64,000 nt of DNA, taken from assembly GCF_900604345.1 (NCBI RefSeq), contig NZ_LR026983.1, positions 682,001 to 746,000 of the forward strand. Reading direction: 5' to 3'. This stretch comes from Maliibacterium massiliense (lineage in GTDB: Bacteria > Bacillota > Clostridia > Christensenellales > Maliibacteriaceae). Below, piece by piece: positions 32,704 through 42,670 of the stretch. Position numbers and translations under genes: made by a program. How positions within the stretch are numbered: position 1 is the first letter of the stretch; each line of letters starts with the position of its first letter. The notes beneath the pieces were generated by a model, which saw only the letters and a program-made list of their open reading frames with translations, searched no databases and was not told the origin of the DNA.

Positions 32704-34005
32704 TCAGGCGACGCGGGATTTCTTTTTGCCGCGCGGGATCAAAATAAAGCACAGCGCGCTTACCGCCATGAGCGCCGGATAGAACATAAAGGGCAGGATG
32801 GCCACCGGCGAGAGCATGCCATACCCCGCCGCGGTGAGCATCTGCGCGCCGTAGGGAATCACCCCCTGGAAGACGGAGGTAAAGATATCCAGCAGCGACG
32901 CCGAGCGGATGGGCGAAATGCCAAACTGCCCGCTGATATCCTTGGCGATGGGGCCTGCCATCACGATGGCCACGGTATTGTTGGCCGTGGCCATATCCAC
33001 CGCCGAGGCCAGCGCCGCGATGCCCAGCTGGCCGCCCTTTTTCCCCTTGATGTGCCGGTGGATGAGATCCAGGATGAACTGGATACCCCCGTTTTCCTTC
33101 ACCAGGGCCACGATGCATGCCACCACGATGGAGATCACTGTAATATCGTACATGCCGGCGACGCCGTCCCCCACCACGCTAAATAGCTGCGCGGGCAGGA
33201 TGGCGCCCGTGCATACGCCCACCACCAGCGAGGCGACGATGCCCGCGATCAGCACCAGAAACACGTTAAAGCCGATCAACGCGCCCACCAGCACGATCAG
33301 GTAGGGTATGATCTTCCAGACGTTGTAGCTTAAATCGCCCGGTACGACGAACGCGGTGTTCATCGTCAGCAGAAAGAAGATGACCGCCGTGATGAGCGCC
33401 GCGGGCAGCACGATGAGAAAATTCGCCTTAAACTTGTCCTTCATCTCGCAGCCCTGTGTGCGCACCGCCGCGATGGTGGTATCCGAGATCATGGAAAGGT
33501 TGTCGCCAAACATCGCGCCGCACACCACCGCAGCGATGCAGATGGCCATGGGGATGCCCGTCTTCTGGCTGATTTCCACCGCAATGGGCGCCAGCGCCGC
33601 GATGGTGCCCACGCTCGTGCCCATGGACAGCGAGATAAAGCAGCCGATGACAAACACGCCCACCACCGCCATGTTGGCAGGCAGGATGGACAGGCCGAAG
33701 TTGACGGTGCTATCCGCGCCACCGGCCGCCTTGATGGCGCCGGAAAAGCCGCCCGCCACAAGGAAGATCAGGCACATGGTGATGATGTTCTCATCGCCCA
33801 CCCCTCGGGCGATCACCGCAAGCTTCTGCCCAAACTTTAGCTTGCGGTTTTGCAAAAACGCCACCAGCAGCGCCACCAGAAAGCCCACAATGGCGGGCAT
33901 GCCGTAGAAGTCGTTGAGCGCGATGCCCATGCCGATAAAGATGAGCAAAAACACGCCGATGGGGAGCAACGCCCATCCGTTGCCCTTTTTTGCCGTCGTT
34001 TCCAC
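32704..34005 (-). CDS. Na+/H+ antiporter NhaC family protein
   Basis: A 433-residue polytopic protein of the ion transporter superfamily. It has duplicated hairpin regions with 'SLSMGTSVGTIAALAPIAVEIS', 'GAMFGDNLSMISDTTIAAVRTQGCEM' (conserved Asp residues) and 'SAVDMATANNTVAIVMAGPIAKDI', as in NhaC and related amino-acid antiporters. Start is GTG 34005, ten bases after GGGAGG. It could exchange sodium for protons or act like the malate/lactate or Lys/Arg exchangers of the same family. It is a single gene. Confidence 0.8.
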   Translation of the reverse strand: METTAKKGNGWALLPIGVFLLIFIGMGIALNDFYGMPAIVGFLVALLVAFLQNRKLKFGQKLAVIARGVGDENIITMCLIFLVAGGFSGAIKAAGGADSTVNFGLSILPANMAVVGVFVIGCFISLSMGTSVGTIAALAPIAVEISQKTGIPMAICIAAVVCGAMFGDNLSMISDTTIAAVRTQGCEMKDKFKANFLIVLPAALITAVIFFLLTMNTAFVVPGDLSYNVWKIIPYLIVLVGALIGFNVFLVLIAGIVASLVVGVCTGAILPAQLFSVVGDGVAGMYDITVISIVVACIVALVKENGGIQFILDLIHRHIKGKKGGQLGIAALASAVDMATANNTVAIVMAGPIAKDISGQFGISPIRSASLLDIFTSVFQGVIPYGAQMLTAAGYGMLSPVAILPFMFYPALMAVSALCFILIPRGKKKSRVA

Positions 34006-34161
34006 GCGAAAACGCCCTCCCTGATTGACAGATATTTTGTAGAAAATGCATTGCTATCGTTACCATAGCATGTCCGCCCGCGCCTTGGCAAGGCGCAATA
34101 TCGTGCCGCGCAGGCAGCGAAGGCGGCGGCGCGGCCTGCGGTTTTGCGCGTCTGTTTTTTG

Positions 34162-34190
34162 TTGTGTTCTTGCCCGGCGCGCCCTACAAT
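34162..34190 (+). promoter_or_regulatory. Promoter of the GH3 gene
   Basis: TTGTGT (34162-34167) and TACAAT (34185-34190), spacer 17 bp. Confidence 0.6.
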
Positions 34191-34252
34191 AGAAAGTAGA
34201 TACAGGATCGGCATATTTTTTGTTTGTTCAAACCAAGTAACGGGAGGTGTCT

Positions 34253-36526
34253 ATGGATATCGAAGCATGCATCCGGCGCATGACGCTGGAGGAAAAGGCC
34301 AGCCTCTGCTCCGGCGGAGATTTCTGGCACACCAAAGCTGTCGCGCGTTTGGGCATCCCTGCGGTAATGATGGCCGACGGCCCCCACGGCCTGCGCAAGC
34401 AGATCGGCGCGTCAGACCACCTGGGCATGGGCCAGAGCGTGGAAGCGGTCTGCTTTCCCACCGCGGCGGGCCTTGCCTGTTCGTTTGACCGCGACCTTGT
34501 GCGCACCCTGGGCCAGACGCTGGGCGCACAATGCCAGGCCGAGGGCGTAGCCATGCTGCTCGGGCCCGCGGTCAACATCAAGCGCTCGCCGCTGTGCGGG
34601 CGCAACTTTGAGTATTTCAGTGAGGACCCCTACCTGGCTGGCGAACTGGCCGCGGCTTACATCCAAGGCCTGCAGTCCCAGGGCGTGGGCGCCAGCCTCA
34701 AGCACTTTGCCGTCAACAACCAGGAGCACCGGCGCATGAGCGTATCAGCCAACGTGGATGCGCGCACATTGCGCGAGATCTACCTTGCCCCCTTTGAAAC
34801 CGCTGTCAAAGAGGCGCAGCCCTGGAGCGTGATGGCCGCCTACAACCGCGTCAACGGCGTGTACGCATCGGAAAACAAATGGCTGCTGGAGGACATCCTG
34901 CGCAAGGACTGGGGCTTTGAAGGCCTGGTGGTCACCGACTGGGGCGCGTGCAGCGACCGCGTGGCGGGCCTCGCCGCCGGGCAGGACCTGGAGATGCCCG
35001 CAAGCGGGGGCGCCAACGACCAAAAAATCGTGGACGCCGTGCGCGAGGGGCGCCTGGACGAGGCAGTGCTGGATTGCGCGGTGCGGCGCATCCTCAGCAT
35101 GGTGGCGCGCAGCGTTGAAGTGCGCAGGCCGGCCGCGGTGTTCGACCGGGCGCGCGACAGCGCCCTTGCGCGCGCGCTGGCGCGCGAATGCATCGTGCTG
35201 CTCAAAAACGAGGGCGGCATCCTGCCCTTTGAACGCAGCGGGCGCATCGCCTGCATCGGCCCCTTTGCGCGCGCGCCGCGCTACCAGGGGGGCGGCAGCT
35301 CCCACATCCACGCCTCTGCAATATGCGACGCCGCGGGCGCGCTGGAGGCGCTGGGCGCGCGCATCGATTATGCAGAGGGCTTTGCGCTGGATACCCAGCT
35401 GCCGGATGAAACGCTGACGCAGCAGGCACTTGCCTGCGCCGCGGCCGCGGACGCGGCCGTGGTGTTTGCCGGCCTACCCGACGCGTGGGAGTCCGAGGGA
35501 TACGACCGCGCGCACATGCGCCTGCCCGAAAACCAGAACGCGCTCATCGCACGCCTTGCCGAGGTGCAGCCCCATCTGGTGGTGGTGCTGCACAACGGTG
35601 CGCCCGTCGAGATGCCCTGGGCGGATGATGTCGCCGGCATCGTGGAGGCGTATCTGGGAGGCCAGCAGGTGGGTGGCGCGGTGGCGGATATCCTGCTTGG
35701 CGAGGCAAACCCCTGCGCCAAGCTGGCCGAAAGCTTCCCGCTGCGCCTGGAGGACACCCCCTCCTACCTGGACTTCCCCGGCGCGGGCGACCAGGCGGAT
35801 TACCGCGAGGGGGTGTTTGTGGGCTACCGCTACTACGACAGCCGCCGCATGCCGGTGCGCTTCCCCTTTGGGCACGGGCTCTCCTACACCAGCTTTGCCT
35901 ACAGCGACCTGCGCTTAAGCGCTGGGGCTATCACCGACGAAGATGCGCTGCAGGTAACGCTGCGCGTGCAAAACGCGGGGGCGCGCGCCGGCAAGGAGAT
36001 CGTGCAGCTCTATGTGCACGACGCAGCCGGCCGTGTGGTCACGCCCGAGCAGGCGCTGCGCGGCTTTGCCAAGGTGGACCTGGCGCCCGGGGAGCAGACG
36101 GATGTGCGCTTTGCCCTTACCAAACGGGACTTCGCCTATTACGACGTGGCCCTGGACGACTGGGCGGTGCCCCAGGGGGCTTTTGAAATCCGCATAGGCC
36201 GCTCCTCACGCGATATCGCGCTGCGCGCCCAGGTGCAGGTGTGCCCCGCGTGCCCGCCGCCGATGACAGTGGACCAAAATAGCGTGGTGGGCGATCTGCT
36301 TGCGCATCCCGTCACCGGCCCCATCACCGCGCAGCTGGTGCAGTCCTTCATGCCACCCGTGCCCGATGGAAAGGACGCGCTGGGCGCGGGCACGCGCCAG
36401 ATGCTGCTGACCTCGGTGCGGGACCTGCCCTTGCGCGCCGTGCGCAGCTTTGTGCCCGATATTTCCGAGGCGCAGCTTGCAGACATCATTGCGATGCTCA
36501 ACCAGGCGCTCGGTAAGCGCGCGTAA
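34253..36526 (+). CDS. Glycoside hydrolase family 3 beta-glucosidase
   Basis: A 757-residue enzyme with the GH3 N-terminal barrel, C-terminal sandwich and fibronectin-III-like domain ('LRVQNAGARAGKEIVQLYVHD'). The catalytic nucleophile is Asp229 in 'GLVVTDWGA', and the substrate motif 'KHFAVNNQE' is intact. It lacks a signal peptide, so it acts on imported beta-linked oligosaccharides or plant glycosides. About 90 residues after the FnIII domain (from 'MTVDQNSVVGDLLAHP') form an extra helical tail found in some clostridial GH3 enzymes. GGGAGG precedes ATG 34253. Confidence 0.92.
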   Translation: MDIEACIRRMTLEEKASLCSGGDFWHTKAVARLGIPAVMMADGPHGLRKQIGASDHLGMGQSVEAVCFPTAAGLACSFDRDLVRTLGQTLGAQCQAEGVAMLLGPAVNIKRSPLCGRNFEYFSEDPYLAGELAAAYIQGLQSQGVGASLKHFAVNNQEHRRMSVSANVDARTLREIYLAPFETAVKEAQPWSVMAAYNRVNGVYASENKWLLEDILRKDWGFEGLVVTDWGACSDRVAGLAAGQDLEMPASGGANDQKIVDAVREGRLDEAVLDCAVRRILSMVARSVEVRRPAAVFDRARDSALARALARECIVLLKNEGGILPFERSGRIACIGPFARAPRYQGGGSSHIHASAICDAAGALEALGARIDYAEGFALDTQLPDETLTQQALACAAAADAAVVFAGLPDAWESEGYDRAHMRLPENQNALIARLAEVQPHLVVVLHNGAPVEMPWADDVAGIVEAYLGGQQVGGAVADILLGEANPCAKLAESFPLRLEDTPSYLDFPGAGDQADYREGVFVGYRYYDSRRMPVRFPFGHGLSYTSFAYSDLRLSAGAITDEDALQVTLRVQNAGARAGKEIVQLYVHDAAGRVVTPEQALRGFAKVDLAPGEQTDVRFALTKRDFAYYDVALDDWAVPQGAFEIRIGRSSRDIALRAQVQVCPACPPPMTVDQNSVVGDLLAHPVTGPITAQLVQSFMPPVPDGKDALGAGTRQMLLTSVRDLPLRAVRSFVPDISEAQLADIIAMLNQALGKRA

Positions 36527-36537
36527 GCACGCATCAA

Positions 36538-36578
36538 AAGAAAGCGGCCGAGAGCAATCTGCTCTCGGCCGCTTTTTG
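36538..36578. terminator. Bidirectional terminator
   Basis: A 15-bp perfect stem (36541-36555 with 36561-36575) between the GH3 gene and the convergent two-component cluster. Confidence 0.92.
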
Positions 36579-36591
36579 TATGGACGCGCGC

Positions 36592-37416
36592 TCACCATTT
36601 GGGCTCGGTCGTACCGTCTACACCGTACCCCATCGCCGCAGCGTACTGGGCAGCGCGCAGGTTATAGGCCAGAAACCCTTTTTCCGCAGAGAAGTGTATG
36701 GTCAGCACGTACGCGTTGTTGTTGATATGCAGGTATAGCTGATAGAGATCGTTCTTCTCGTCTACATTGAAATAGTCCACACCCTCAGCCTCATAATACT
36801 GCTGCACAAACGCGGTGATCGTCTCCAGTGTGGTATCGCTTCCTTCGTGCACCTTGCTGCTGTCGTAATCCGCGTTCAACATATACACCTTGCCCGTCAC
36901 GCTGTCAAGTACCGCATAGAAGTTCAGGCCGCTTTCCTGTTTTCCCTGCAGCATCCAGTACGCGGCGTCCAGGTTGTTGCGGTTCTCCCGCACGGTAAAC
37001 ATCTCCATGGAAATTGCTGTGTTTTCCGCTTTGAGGTCGCTGCCCTCCCACGAGACGCCAAGCAGGTTGAGGATCGCCTGCCAATCGCGCATGAAAACCT
37101 CGCGGGCCTCCTCCTCGGTCAGCTCACGCTCACGCGGCAGGCGCTCGCTGTCAAAATCCATGGTGTAATCCTCGCTGCCCATCTGCGCCTCCACGATCAT
37201 GCGCATACGGTCCTCGCTGGAGGTGGCGTACTGGTAGGCGCGGTAGGTGTCGTCCGCCACCTGGATACGCCCCAGCAGCTGTGCGTCCTTAGCCTCGGCC
37301 AGATAGGAGGGCGCAAATAGGCTCACCGCCGCCACGCCCAGTGCCAGCAGGCCGCTTACGATGTAGCGCCACAATCCTGTGCGCTTGCGGTGGCGCTTTC
37401 TAAGCCTCATCGCCAT
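36592..37416 (-). CDS. Anchored extracytoplasmic protein linked to a two-component system
   Basis: A 274-residue protein with a very basic N-terminus and one membrane segment (about residues 17-37). The rest is an exported domain of mixed alpha/beta character with acidic stretches ('DSERLPRERELTEEEAREVFMRDW') and no cysteines. I do not recognise the family. It overlaps the end of the kinase gene by 17 bases and is third in the RR-HK unit. It could sense or tune the kinase signal; that is inference. Confidence 0.7.
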   Translation of the reverse strand: MAMRLRKRHRKRTGLWRYIVSGLLALGVAAVSLFAPSYLAEAKDAQLLGRIQVADDTYRAYQYATSSEDRMRMIVEAQMGSEDYTMDFDSERLPRERELTEEEAREVFMRDWQAILNLLGVSWEGSDLKAENTAISMEMFTVRENRNNLDAAYWMLQGKQESGLNFYAVLDSVTGKVYMLNADYDSSKVHEGSDTTLETITAFVQQYYEAEGVDYFNVDEKNDLYQLYLHINNNAYVLTIHFSAEKGFLAYNLRAAQYAAAMGYGVDGTTEPKW

Positions 37417-38842
37417 CCTCCTCCTGCGCCTGCTGCACGGCCGTTGCCTCCAGCGGCAGCGTCACCGTAGTGCCCACGCCCACCTGGCTTTCAAACTGCA
37501 AATGCGCCTCGTGCAGCTGCGCGATGCTCTGGCACAGCGCCAGGCCCAGCCCCGCGCCGTTCTGCGCCCGCGCGCGTGATTTATCCACCATGTAAAACGC
37601 CTCGGTGATCTTATCCAGTTCCTCCGGCGGGATGCCGTAGCCGTGGTCCGTGACGCCCATCACATAGCTGTGGCCGTAAAAGCGGCCGAACAGTAGGATT
37701 TCATCGCCCGGGCGCGACGCCTTGCGGGCGTTGTCCACCAGATTGACCAGCAGGGTTTTGATCAAATCGCTCTCCACGCTGATCACCGCATCGTCCGCCT
37801 CCACGCGCAGCAGCATGCCATACTCCGCCACCGCCGGCGCGAGCAGGCCCGCGATATCCTCCAGCAGGATGCGCCCGTTGGCGCGGCGCAGGGTGTAATC
37901 CTGCTTGCGCAGCACGATCAGATCCAGCAGCTTCAACGAGAGCGATTCCAGCCGCTTGCCTTCGCTGAAAATGTAGCTGGCCGCAGTAAAGGACTGCTCC
38001 AGGCTCATCTCCTGGCTGCGCAGCATGTCCGCATAGCCGATGATGGCAGTCAGCGGCGTCTTGAGCTCGTGTGCAAAGCTGGCTACAAAGTCCTCACGCT
38101 GGCGCGCCACCCGCTCCAGCTCAACCATCTTATCCTCCAGCGCGTCCGCCATTTTATTGAAGCTTTCGCTGAAGGCGCCGATCTCGTCGTGGCTGCGCAC
38201 TGCCGCGCGCTGGCCGTAGTGGCCCTCCGCAATGCTGCGCGTGGTGGCCGAAAGCCTGCGCAGGGGCCGCGTCATCCACAGCGAGATGCCCGCCATGACA
38301 ATGGCGCACGCGCTGAAGATCGCGATGCTGAGCAAGCGGTACTGCGCATAGAGTGCGCTGCGCTGGGCAAACACGCCCGATACGTCGCGCGCCGTCTCCA
38401 GCAGCACCGGCGCGCTGGTCTCCAGCTGCAGCTGGGTGGCCACCTGCACCGCGTACGTCCCCTCCACCTGTGCAAAGCGGTAAATGCGCGCGCCCGGGTA
38501 GTCGCGCACCCGTTCGGTCAGCGCATCGCCCATCTCCACAGTGATGTTGTCGTAGATGGCGCCGCCCTCATTTTTGCGCACGGCCAGCATCCGCCCATCG
38601 CGCCCGATCTGTTCGGCCACGTTGCGCAGCACCTCGTCGGAGGGCGCGTTGCCCTGGATGGTGTAGTTCATCACGCCCGTCTCGTAGGCCAGCTGCATCA
38701 GCTGGTTTTCCTGCAGGGCGCGGTTGGCCTCCGTCTCCAGCGACGCGGCGAACATGGAATCAATCAGAAAAAAGGCCCCGCAGGCAAATGCCGCCGCAAC
38801 CATCAATAGTGTGGATATGAATACCTTCCACGAAAACTTCAT
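37400..38842 (-). CDS. Sensor histidine kinase
   Basis: A 480-residue HisKA-type kinase with two membrane helices (about 7-28 and 169-190) around an extracytoplasmic sensor of about 140 residues. A HAMP domain ('RPLRRLSATTRSIAEGHY') follows. The phosphorylated His is His258 in 'FVASFAHELKTPL', then the N, G1 and G2 boxes ('LVNLVDNARKAS', 'DHGYGIPPEE', 'GAGLGLALC'). It begins three bases after the response regulator stop. Confidence 0.95.
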   Translation of the reverse strand: MKFSWKVFISTLLMVAAAFACGAFFLIDSMFAASLETEANRALQENQLMQLAYETGVMNYTIQGNAPSDEVLRNVAEQIGRDGRMLAVRKNEGGAIYDNITVEMGDALTERVRDYPGARIYRFAQVEGTYAVQVATQLQLETSAPVLLETARDVSGVFAQRSALYAQYRLLSIAIFSACAIVMAGISLWMTRPLRRLSATTRSIAEGHYGQRAAVRSHDEIGAFSESFNKMADALEDKMVELERVARQREDFVASFAHELKTPLTAIIGYADMLRSQEMSLEQSFTAASYIFSEGKRLESLSLKLLDLIVLRKQDYTLRRANGRILLEDIAGLLAPAVAEYGMLLRVEADDAVISVESDLIKTLLVNLVDNARKASRPGDEILLFGRFYGHSYVMGVTDHGYGIPPEELDKITEAFYMVDKSRARAQNGAGLGLALCQSIAQLHEAHLQFESQVGVGTTVTLPLEATAVQQAQEEDGDEA

Positions 38843-38845
38843 GCG

Positions 38846-39499
38846 TTACACTTCCAGCCTGTAACCCACCTTGTAGACCGAGACAATGCGGTGCTCCCAG
38901 CCCATCTTGCGGCGCAGGCGCTGCACGTGCAGGTCCACCGTGCGGGTGTCGCCCATGTATTCGCTCTGCCACACCCGCTCAAAGATCGTCTCGCGAAACA
39001 GCGCGATGTTTTTGTTGCGCACAAAAAGCAGCAGCAGCTCGTATTCCTTTTTTGTGAGGTTGATGCGCTGCTCACCCTTCTGCACGATGCGCGACTGGGT
39101 GTCGATCACCACATCGGCCACTTCCAGCTTCTTTTCGCTCTTGTTGTAGCGACGCAGCACCGCCTCCACGCGCGCAAGCAGCTCCACCACCTCAAAGGGC
39201 TTGACCAGGTAATCATCCGCGCCCAGTTGCAGGCCGTGCACGCGGTCCGCCACCGACCCCTTGGCCGTGATAAAGATCACTGGCATGTCCATGGGGCGGA
39301 TATATTCCATCAGCTCGTAGCCGTCCACGCCAGGCAGCATCACGTCCAGCAGCACCAGGTCGTAGCGGTTTTCTGCAAGCAGGTCCGCCGCGCGGATGCC
39401 GTCCAGCGCGCACGTGCAGCTGTAGCCGCAGCGCGTCAGGTTCATGCGGATCAGCTCAGAGATCGCCTGCTCGTCCTCAACAATCAAAATCTGTACCAT
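38846..39499 (-). CDS. OmpR/PhoB-family response regulator
   Basis: A 217-residue regulator. The receiver domain has the phospho-acceptor Asp52 ('VLLDVMLPG') and 'ITAKGS' with 'VKPFE'. The C-terminal winged helix contains 'INLTKKEYELLLLFVRNKN' and 'TVDLHVQRLRRKMG'. The ATG at 39499 follows GGGGAG; the upstream in-frame extension lacks a site. It is the first gene of the RR-HK-anchored protein unit. Confidence 0.95.
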   Translation of the reverse strand: MVQILIVEDEQAISELIRMNLTRCGYSCTCALDGIRAADLLAENRYDLVLLDVMLPGVDGYELMEYIRPMDMPVIFITAKGSVADRVHGLQLGADDYLVKPFEVVELLARVEAVLRRYNKSEKKLEVADVVIDTQSRIVQKGEQRINLTKKEYELLLLFVRNKNIALFRETIFERVWQSEYMGDTRTVDLHVQRLRRKMGWEHRIVSVYKVGYRLEV

Positions 39500-39610
39500 A
39501 TGCTCCCCTACCCGTCTTGCCTGTATTGATACCCGCATCATAGCGCGTGGTTGTATCATAATTGCATCGGTATTTCTATTATACCATGGGGCCGCCACGC
39601 GTTTCCCTGG

Positions 39611-39645
39611 TAAAAAAAGCCCTGGAACGCACGTGTTCCAGGGCG
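39611..39645 (-). terminator. Terminator of trkA-trkH
   Basis: GCCCTGGAAC (39619-39628) pairs with GTTCCAGGGC (39635-39644). The T run of seven is on the minus strand. Confidence 0.92.
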
Positions 39646-39657
39646 CCTTGATGCTCT

Positions 39658-41100
39658 TTACGCGCGCTTGCGCCAGGTAGAGGGGGCAAACAGCAGCAGC
39701 ATGGGATAGAGCTCCAGCCTGCCCAGCAGCATGTTGAGGCTCAGCAGCAGCTTTACCAGCGGCGAGAAGAGAGAAAAATTGCTCATCGGCCCCACCAGCC
39801 CCAGCCCGGGGCCGATGTTGCTGATGCAGGAGATCACCGCGGTGGTGGATGTCTCCAGATCGTAACCGTTGACGCAGGTGATCAGCGTGGAGATCAGGAT
39901 AATGCCCAGGTAGCTGCAGATGAACACGCCGGTTGCGCGCACCACGTTCTCATCCACGGTCGCGCCGTTTACCTTGACCACGTCCACCGCGTGGGGGTGC
40001 AGCAGGTGTTTGATCTCGCGGCGGGCGGACTTAAAGGCAATCACCAGACGGGAAACCTTGATGCCGCCTGCCGTGCTGCCCGCACAGGCGCCGATGAGCA
40101 TCAGCACCACCAGGATGCTGCGCGACAGGCTGGGCCACAGCTGAAAATCCGTGGTGGAAAAGCCTGTGGTGGTCACAATGGAGCTGACCTGGAAAAACGC
40201 GTGGCGCAGCGACGTGCCCCAATCGCCAAAGAGCTGCAGCACGTTGATGGTGATGACGATGATGGCCGCCAGGATGATGCCCAAATACCAGCGCAGCTCC
40301 TCGTTTTTTAAAATGCTGCGGATATTGCCCAATAGAAGCAGGTAGTACAGGTTGAAGTTGATGCCGAACAGGATCATGAACGCGCCCACCACCACCTCGA
40401 TGTAGGCGGAGTCGTAATAGCCGATCGACAGGTTTTTGATGCCGAACCCGCCCGTGCCCGCGGTGCCGAAGGCGTGCACAAGCGCGTCAAACAGGGGCAT
40501 GCCGCCGCACAGAAGGAAGATGATCTCCATCACCGTCAGCAGGATATAAATACCGTAGAGAATCATGGCCGTAGACTTCATGCGGGGCACGAGCTTGCTC
40601 TTGGTGGGGCCGGGCACCTCCGCGCGCATGATGTGCACGCTGCGTACCTTGGCCATGGGCATGATGGCCATGACGAACACCAGCACGCCCATGCCACCGA
40701 TCCAGTGGGTAAAACTGCGCCAGAAAAGCAGCCCGTGGGGCAGCGCCTCCACGTCAGTCAGGATGCTGGCCCCGGTGGTGGTAAAGCCGCTGACCGTCTC
40801 AAAGAAGGCGTCCACAAACGAGGGGATATACCCCGATAGATAGAAGGGCAGCGCGCCCGCCAGGGACATGCACACCCACGAGAGCGCCACGATCACAAAC
40901 CCCTCGCGCGCGTAAATCTGCCCGCCCTCATGCCTGGGCAGCACACACAGCGCGGCGGCGGCCAGCAGGACGCAGATGGTGCAGAGGAAGTATATGACGC
41001 TCTCGCCATAGAGCAGCCCCACCAGCACCGGCAGCAACAGCAGCACCGCCTCGATGAGCAGGATGCGGCCCAAGATATGCAACACAGCTTTATAATTCAT
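39658..41100 (-). CDS. trkH: Potassium uptake protein TrkH
   Basis: A 480-residue K+-translocating membrane subunit with four M-P-M repeats. Selectivity loops are visible as 'ETVSGFTTTGASILTDV', 'AFGTAGTGGFGIKN', 'SIVTTTGFSTTD' and 'SCISNIGPGLGLVGP'. It forms a dimer gated by TrkA rings on the inner face. It starts four bases after trkA, so the two are one operon. Confidence 0.95.
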   Translation of the reverse strand: MNYKAVLHILGRILLIEAVLLLLPVLVGLLYGESVIYFLCTICVLLAAAALCVLPRHEGGQIYAREGFVIVALSWVCMSLAGALPFYLSGYIPSFVDAFFETVSGFTTTGASILTDVEALPHGLLFWRSFTHWIGGMGVLVFVMAIMPMAKVRSVHIMRAEVPGPTKSKLVPRMKSTAMILYGIYILLTVMEIIFLLCGGMPLFDALVHAFGTAGTGGFGIKNLSIGYYDSAYIEVVVGAFMILFGINFNLYYLLLLGNIRSILKNEELRWYLGIILAAIIVITINVLQLFGDWGTSLRHAFFQVSSIVTTTGFSTTDFQLWPSLSRSILVVLMLIGACAGSTAGGIKVSRLVIAFKSARREIKHLLHPHAVDVVKVNGATVDENVVRATGVFICSYLGIILISTLITCVNGYDLETSTTAVISCISNIGPGLGLVGPMSNFSLFSPLVKLLLSLNMLLGRLELYPMLLLFAPSTWRKRA

Positions 41101-41104
41101 ACGC

Positions 41105-42463
41105 CTATGCCAATACGTCCTTCAGGTTGCGCAACATGCCGTTGCCCGTAAGAAGAATGACGTGGTCCCCTTTTTCGATGGTGGTCTGGCCGTTGGGAAT
41201 GATGGTGCGCCCGTCGCGCACAATGCACGCGATGAGCGTCTGCGCCTTGGTGTGCAAATCCTTCAGCGGAATGCCCAGTATGGGGTGATCCCCCGCGCGC
41301 ACGTGGAAGTCCAGCGCCTCCATGCGCCCGCCCAGCAGCTTGTACATCGTCTCCATGGCGCTGCCCTCGGAGTTCTGCATGGCGCGCACGTAGCCCACGA
41401 TGACGTCCGCGGTGAGCGCCTTGGGCGATATCACGATATCCAGGCCGATCTTTTCCATCAGCCCGGGGAAGGTCACGCTGTTGACCTTGGTGATGACCTT
41501 GGGCACGCGGCAGGCGCTGGCGTACATCGACAGAATGATGTTCACCTCGTCGTAGCCGGTGAGCGTGACAAAGGCGTCCATCTGCTCAATACCCTCCTCC
41601 TGCAGCAGCTCCTGGTCGCTCGCGTCCCCCAGCAGCACGCGCGTATCGGGCAGCAGCTCGCACAGCTCCCTGCAGCGGGCGGGATCGTTGTCGATGATGC
41701 GCACCCGCACGCCCATCTCCCCCAGCTGGCGGGCCAGGTAATAGGCGATACGGCTGCCCCCGGCGATCATCACGTCCTTTACCTTGTAGCGTGCCAGGCT
41801 GATTTTGTCAAAAAAGCTGTTGACCTGGCGGGGCGCGGCCACCACGCTGATCTTGTCGTGCGCGGCAAGCACAAAGGCGCCATCGGGAATAAAGACCTCC
41901 TCTCCCCGCAGCACCGCGCAGACCAGCAGGTCGCACCTATAGGCGCTCTTAAGCCTATGCAGGGGCATGCCCGCAAGGGGGCTATTTTCATCGATGCTGA
42001 AGTCCACCAGCTCCGCGCGGCCGCGCGCAAAGGGGTGAATTTTTGTCGCCGCCGGGCAGCGCAGTATGCGCGAGATTTCCCCTGCGGCCGCAAGCTCCGG
42101 ATTGATGCACAGCGACAGCCCGAGCTCCTCTTTGAGCAGATGCATCTGCTGGGAGTACTCCGGATTGCGCACGCGCGCGATGGTGCGCTTGGCCCCCAGG
42201 TTCTTGGCCACCATGCAGCAGATCAGGTTGCGCTCGTCCGAGGAGGTGGCGGCAATCAGCACATCGGCCCTGTCCACGCCCGCCTCCTGCTGCACCGCAT
42301 AGGAGGCGCCGTTGCCCACAATGCCCATGACGTCCATCTGATCGATGCTGTGGTTGAGCGCGCCTGCGTCGTTGTCGATGACCACGATGTCGTGCATCTC
42401 CTGCGAGAGTTGCTGTGCGAGCGTGCTGCCCACCTTGCCATCGCCTACAATAACGATCTTCAT
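41105..42463 (-). CDS. trkA: Trk potassium uptake system peripheral protein TrkA
   Basis: A 452-residue protein with two RCK halves. Each half has a Rossmann nucleotide-binding domain ('IVIVGDGKVGSTLAQQL' at the start, 'VMIAGGSRIAYYLARQLGEMG' near residue 230) and a TrkA-C domain. It gates TrkH in response to NAD(H), ATP/ADP or c-di-AMP in characterised systems. The leader upstream is AT-rich, but I saw no ydaO-type riboswitch core. Confidence 0.95.
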   Translation of the reverse strand: MKIVIVGDGKVGSTLAQQLSQEMHDIVVIDNDAGALNHSIDQMDVMGIVGNGASYAVQQEAGVDRADVLIAATSSDERNLICCMVAKNLGAKRTIARVRNPEYSQQMHLLKEELGLSLCINPELAAAGEISRILRCPAATKIHPFARGRAELVDFSIDENSPLAGMPLHRLKSAYRCDLLVCAVLRGEEVFIPDGAFVLAAHDKISVVAAPRQVNSFFDKISLARYKVKDVMIAGGSRIAYYLARQLGEMGVRVRIIDNDPARCRELCELLPDTRVLLGDASDQELLQEEGIEQMDAFVTLTGYDEVNIILSMYASACRVPKVITKVNSVTFPGLMEKIGLDIVISPKALTADVIVGYVRAMQNSEGSAMETMYKLLGGRMEALDFHVRAGDHPILGIPLKDLHTKAQTLIACIVRDGRTIIPNGQTTIEKGDHVILLTGNGMLRNLKDVLA

Positions 42464-42607
42464 GTGACAAGATGCCTTTCCATAAATTTGTGCGCATTAA
42501 GATGCCATTAATAAACACATCATAGCATAAAGATTGCATAAAGGATATGGCGCGACACATTTTTCCATGCTTCTGCAAAGCGCTGCCCAAAAGCGTTCAT
42601 TCACAAA

Positions 42608-42645
42608 CAAAAAAGGGACGGTTGCCACGCATGGCAGGCGTCCCT
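42608..42645 (-). terminator. Terminator after popT
   Basis: GGGACG pairs with CGTCCC and TGCC with GGCA inside; the T run of six is on the minus strand. Confidence 0.85.
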
Positions 42646-42670
42646 CTGATCGTCAACTTCGCACTTTGGT

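Noticed and set aside
42464..42600. c-di-AMP (ydaO) riboswitch before trkA
   Set aside because: The context would fit, but the AT-rich leader is short and shows none of the conserved core or a terminator.
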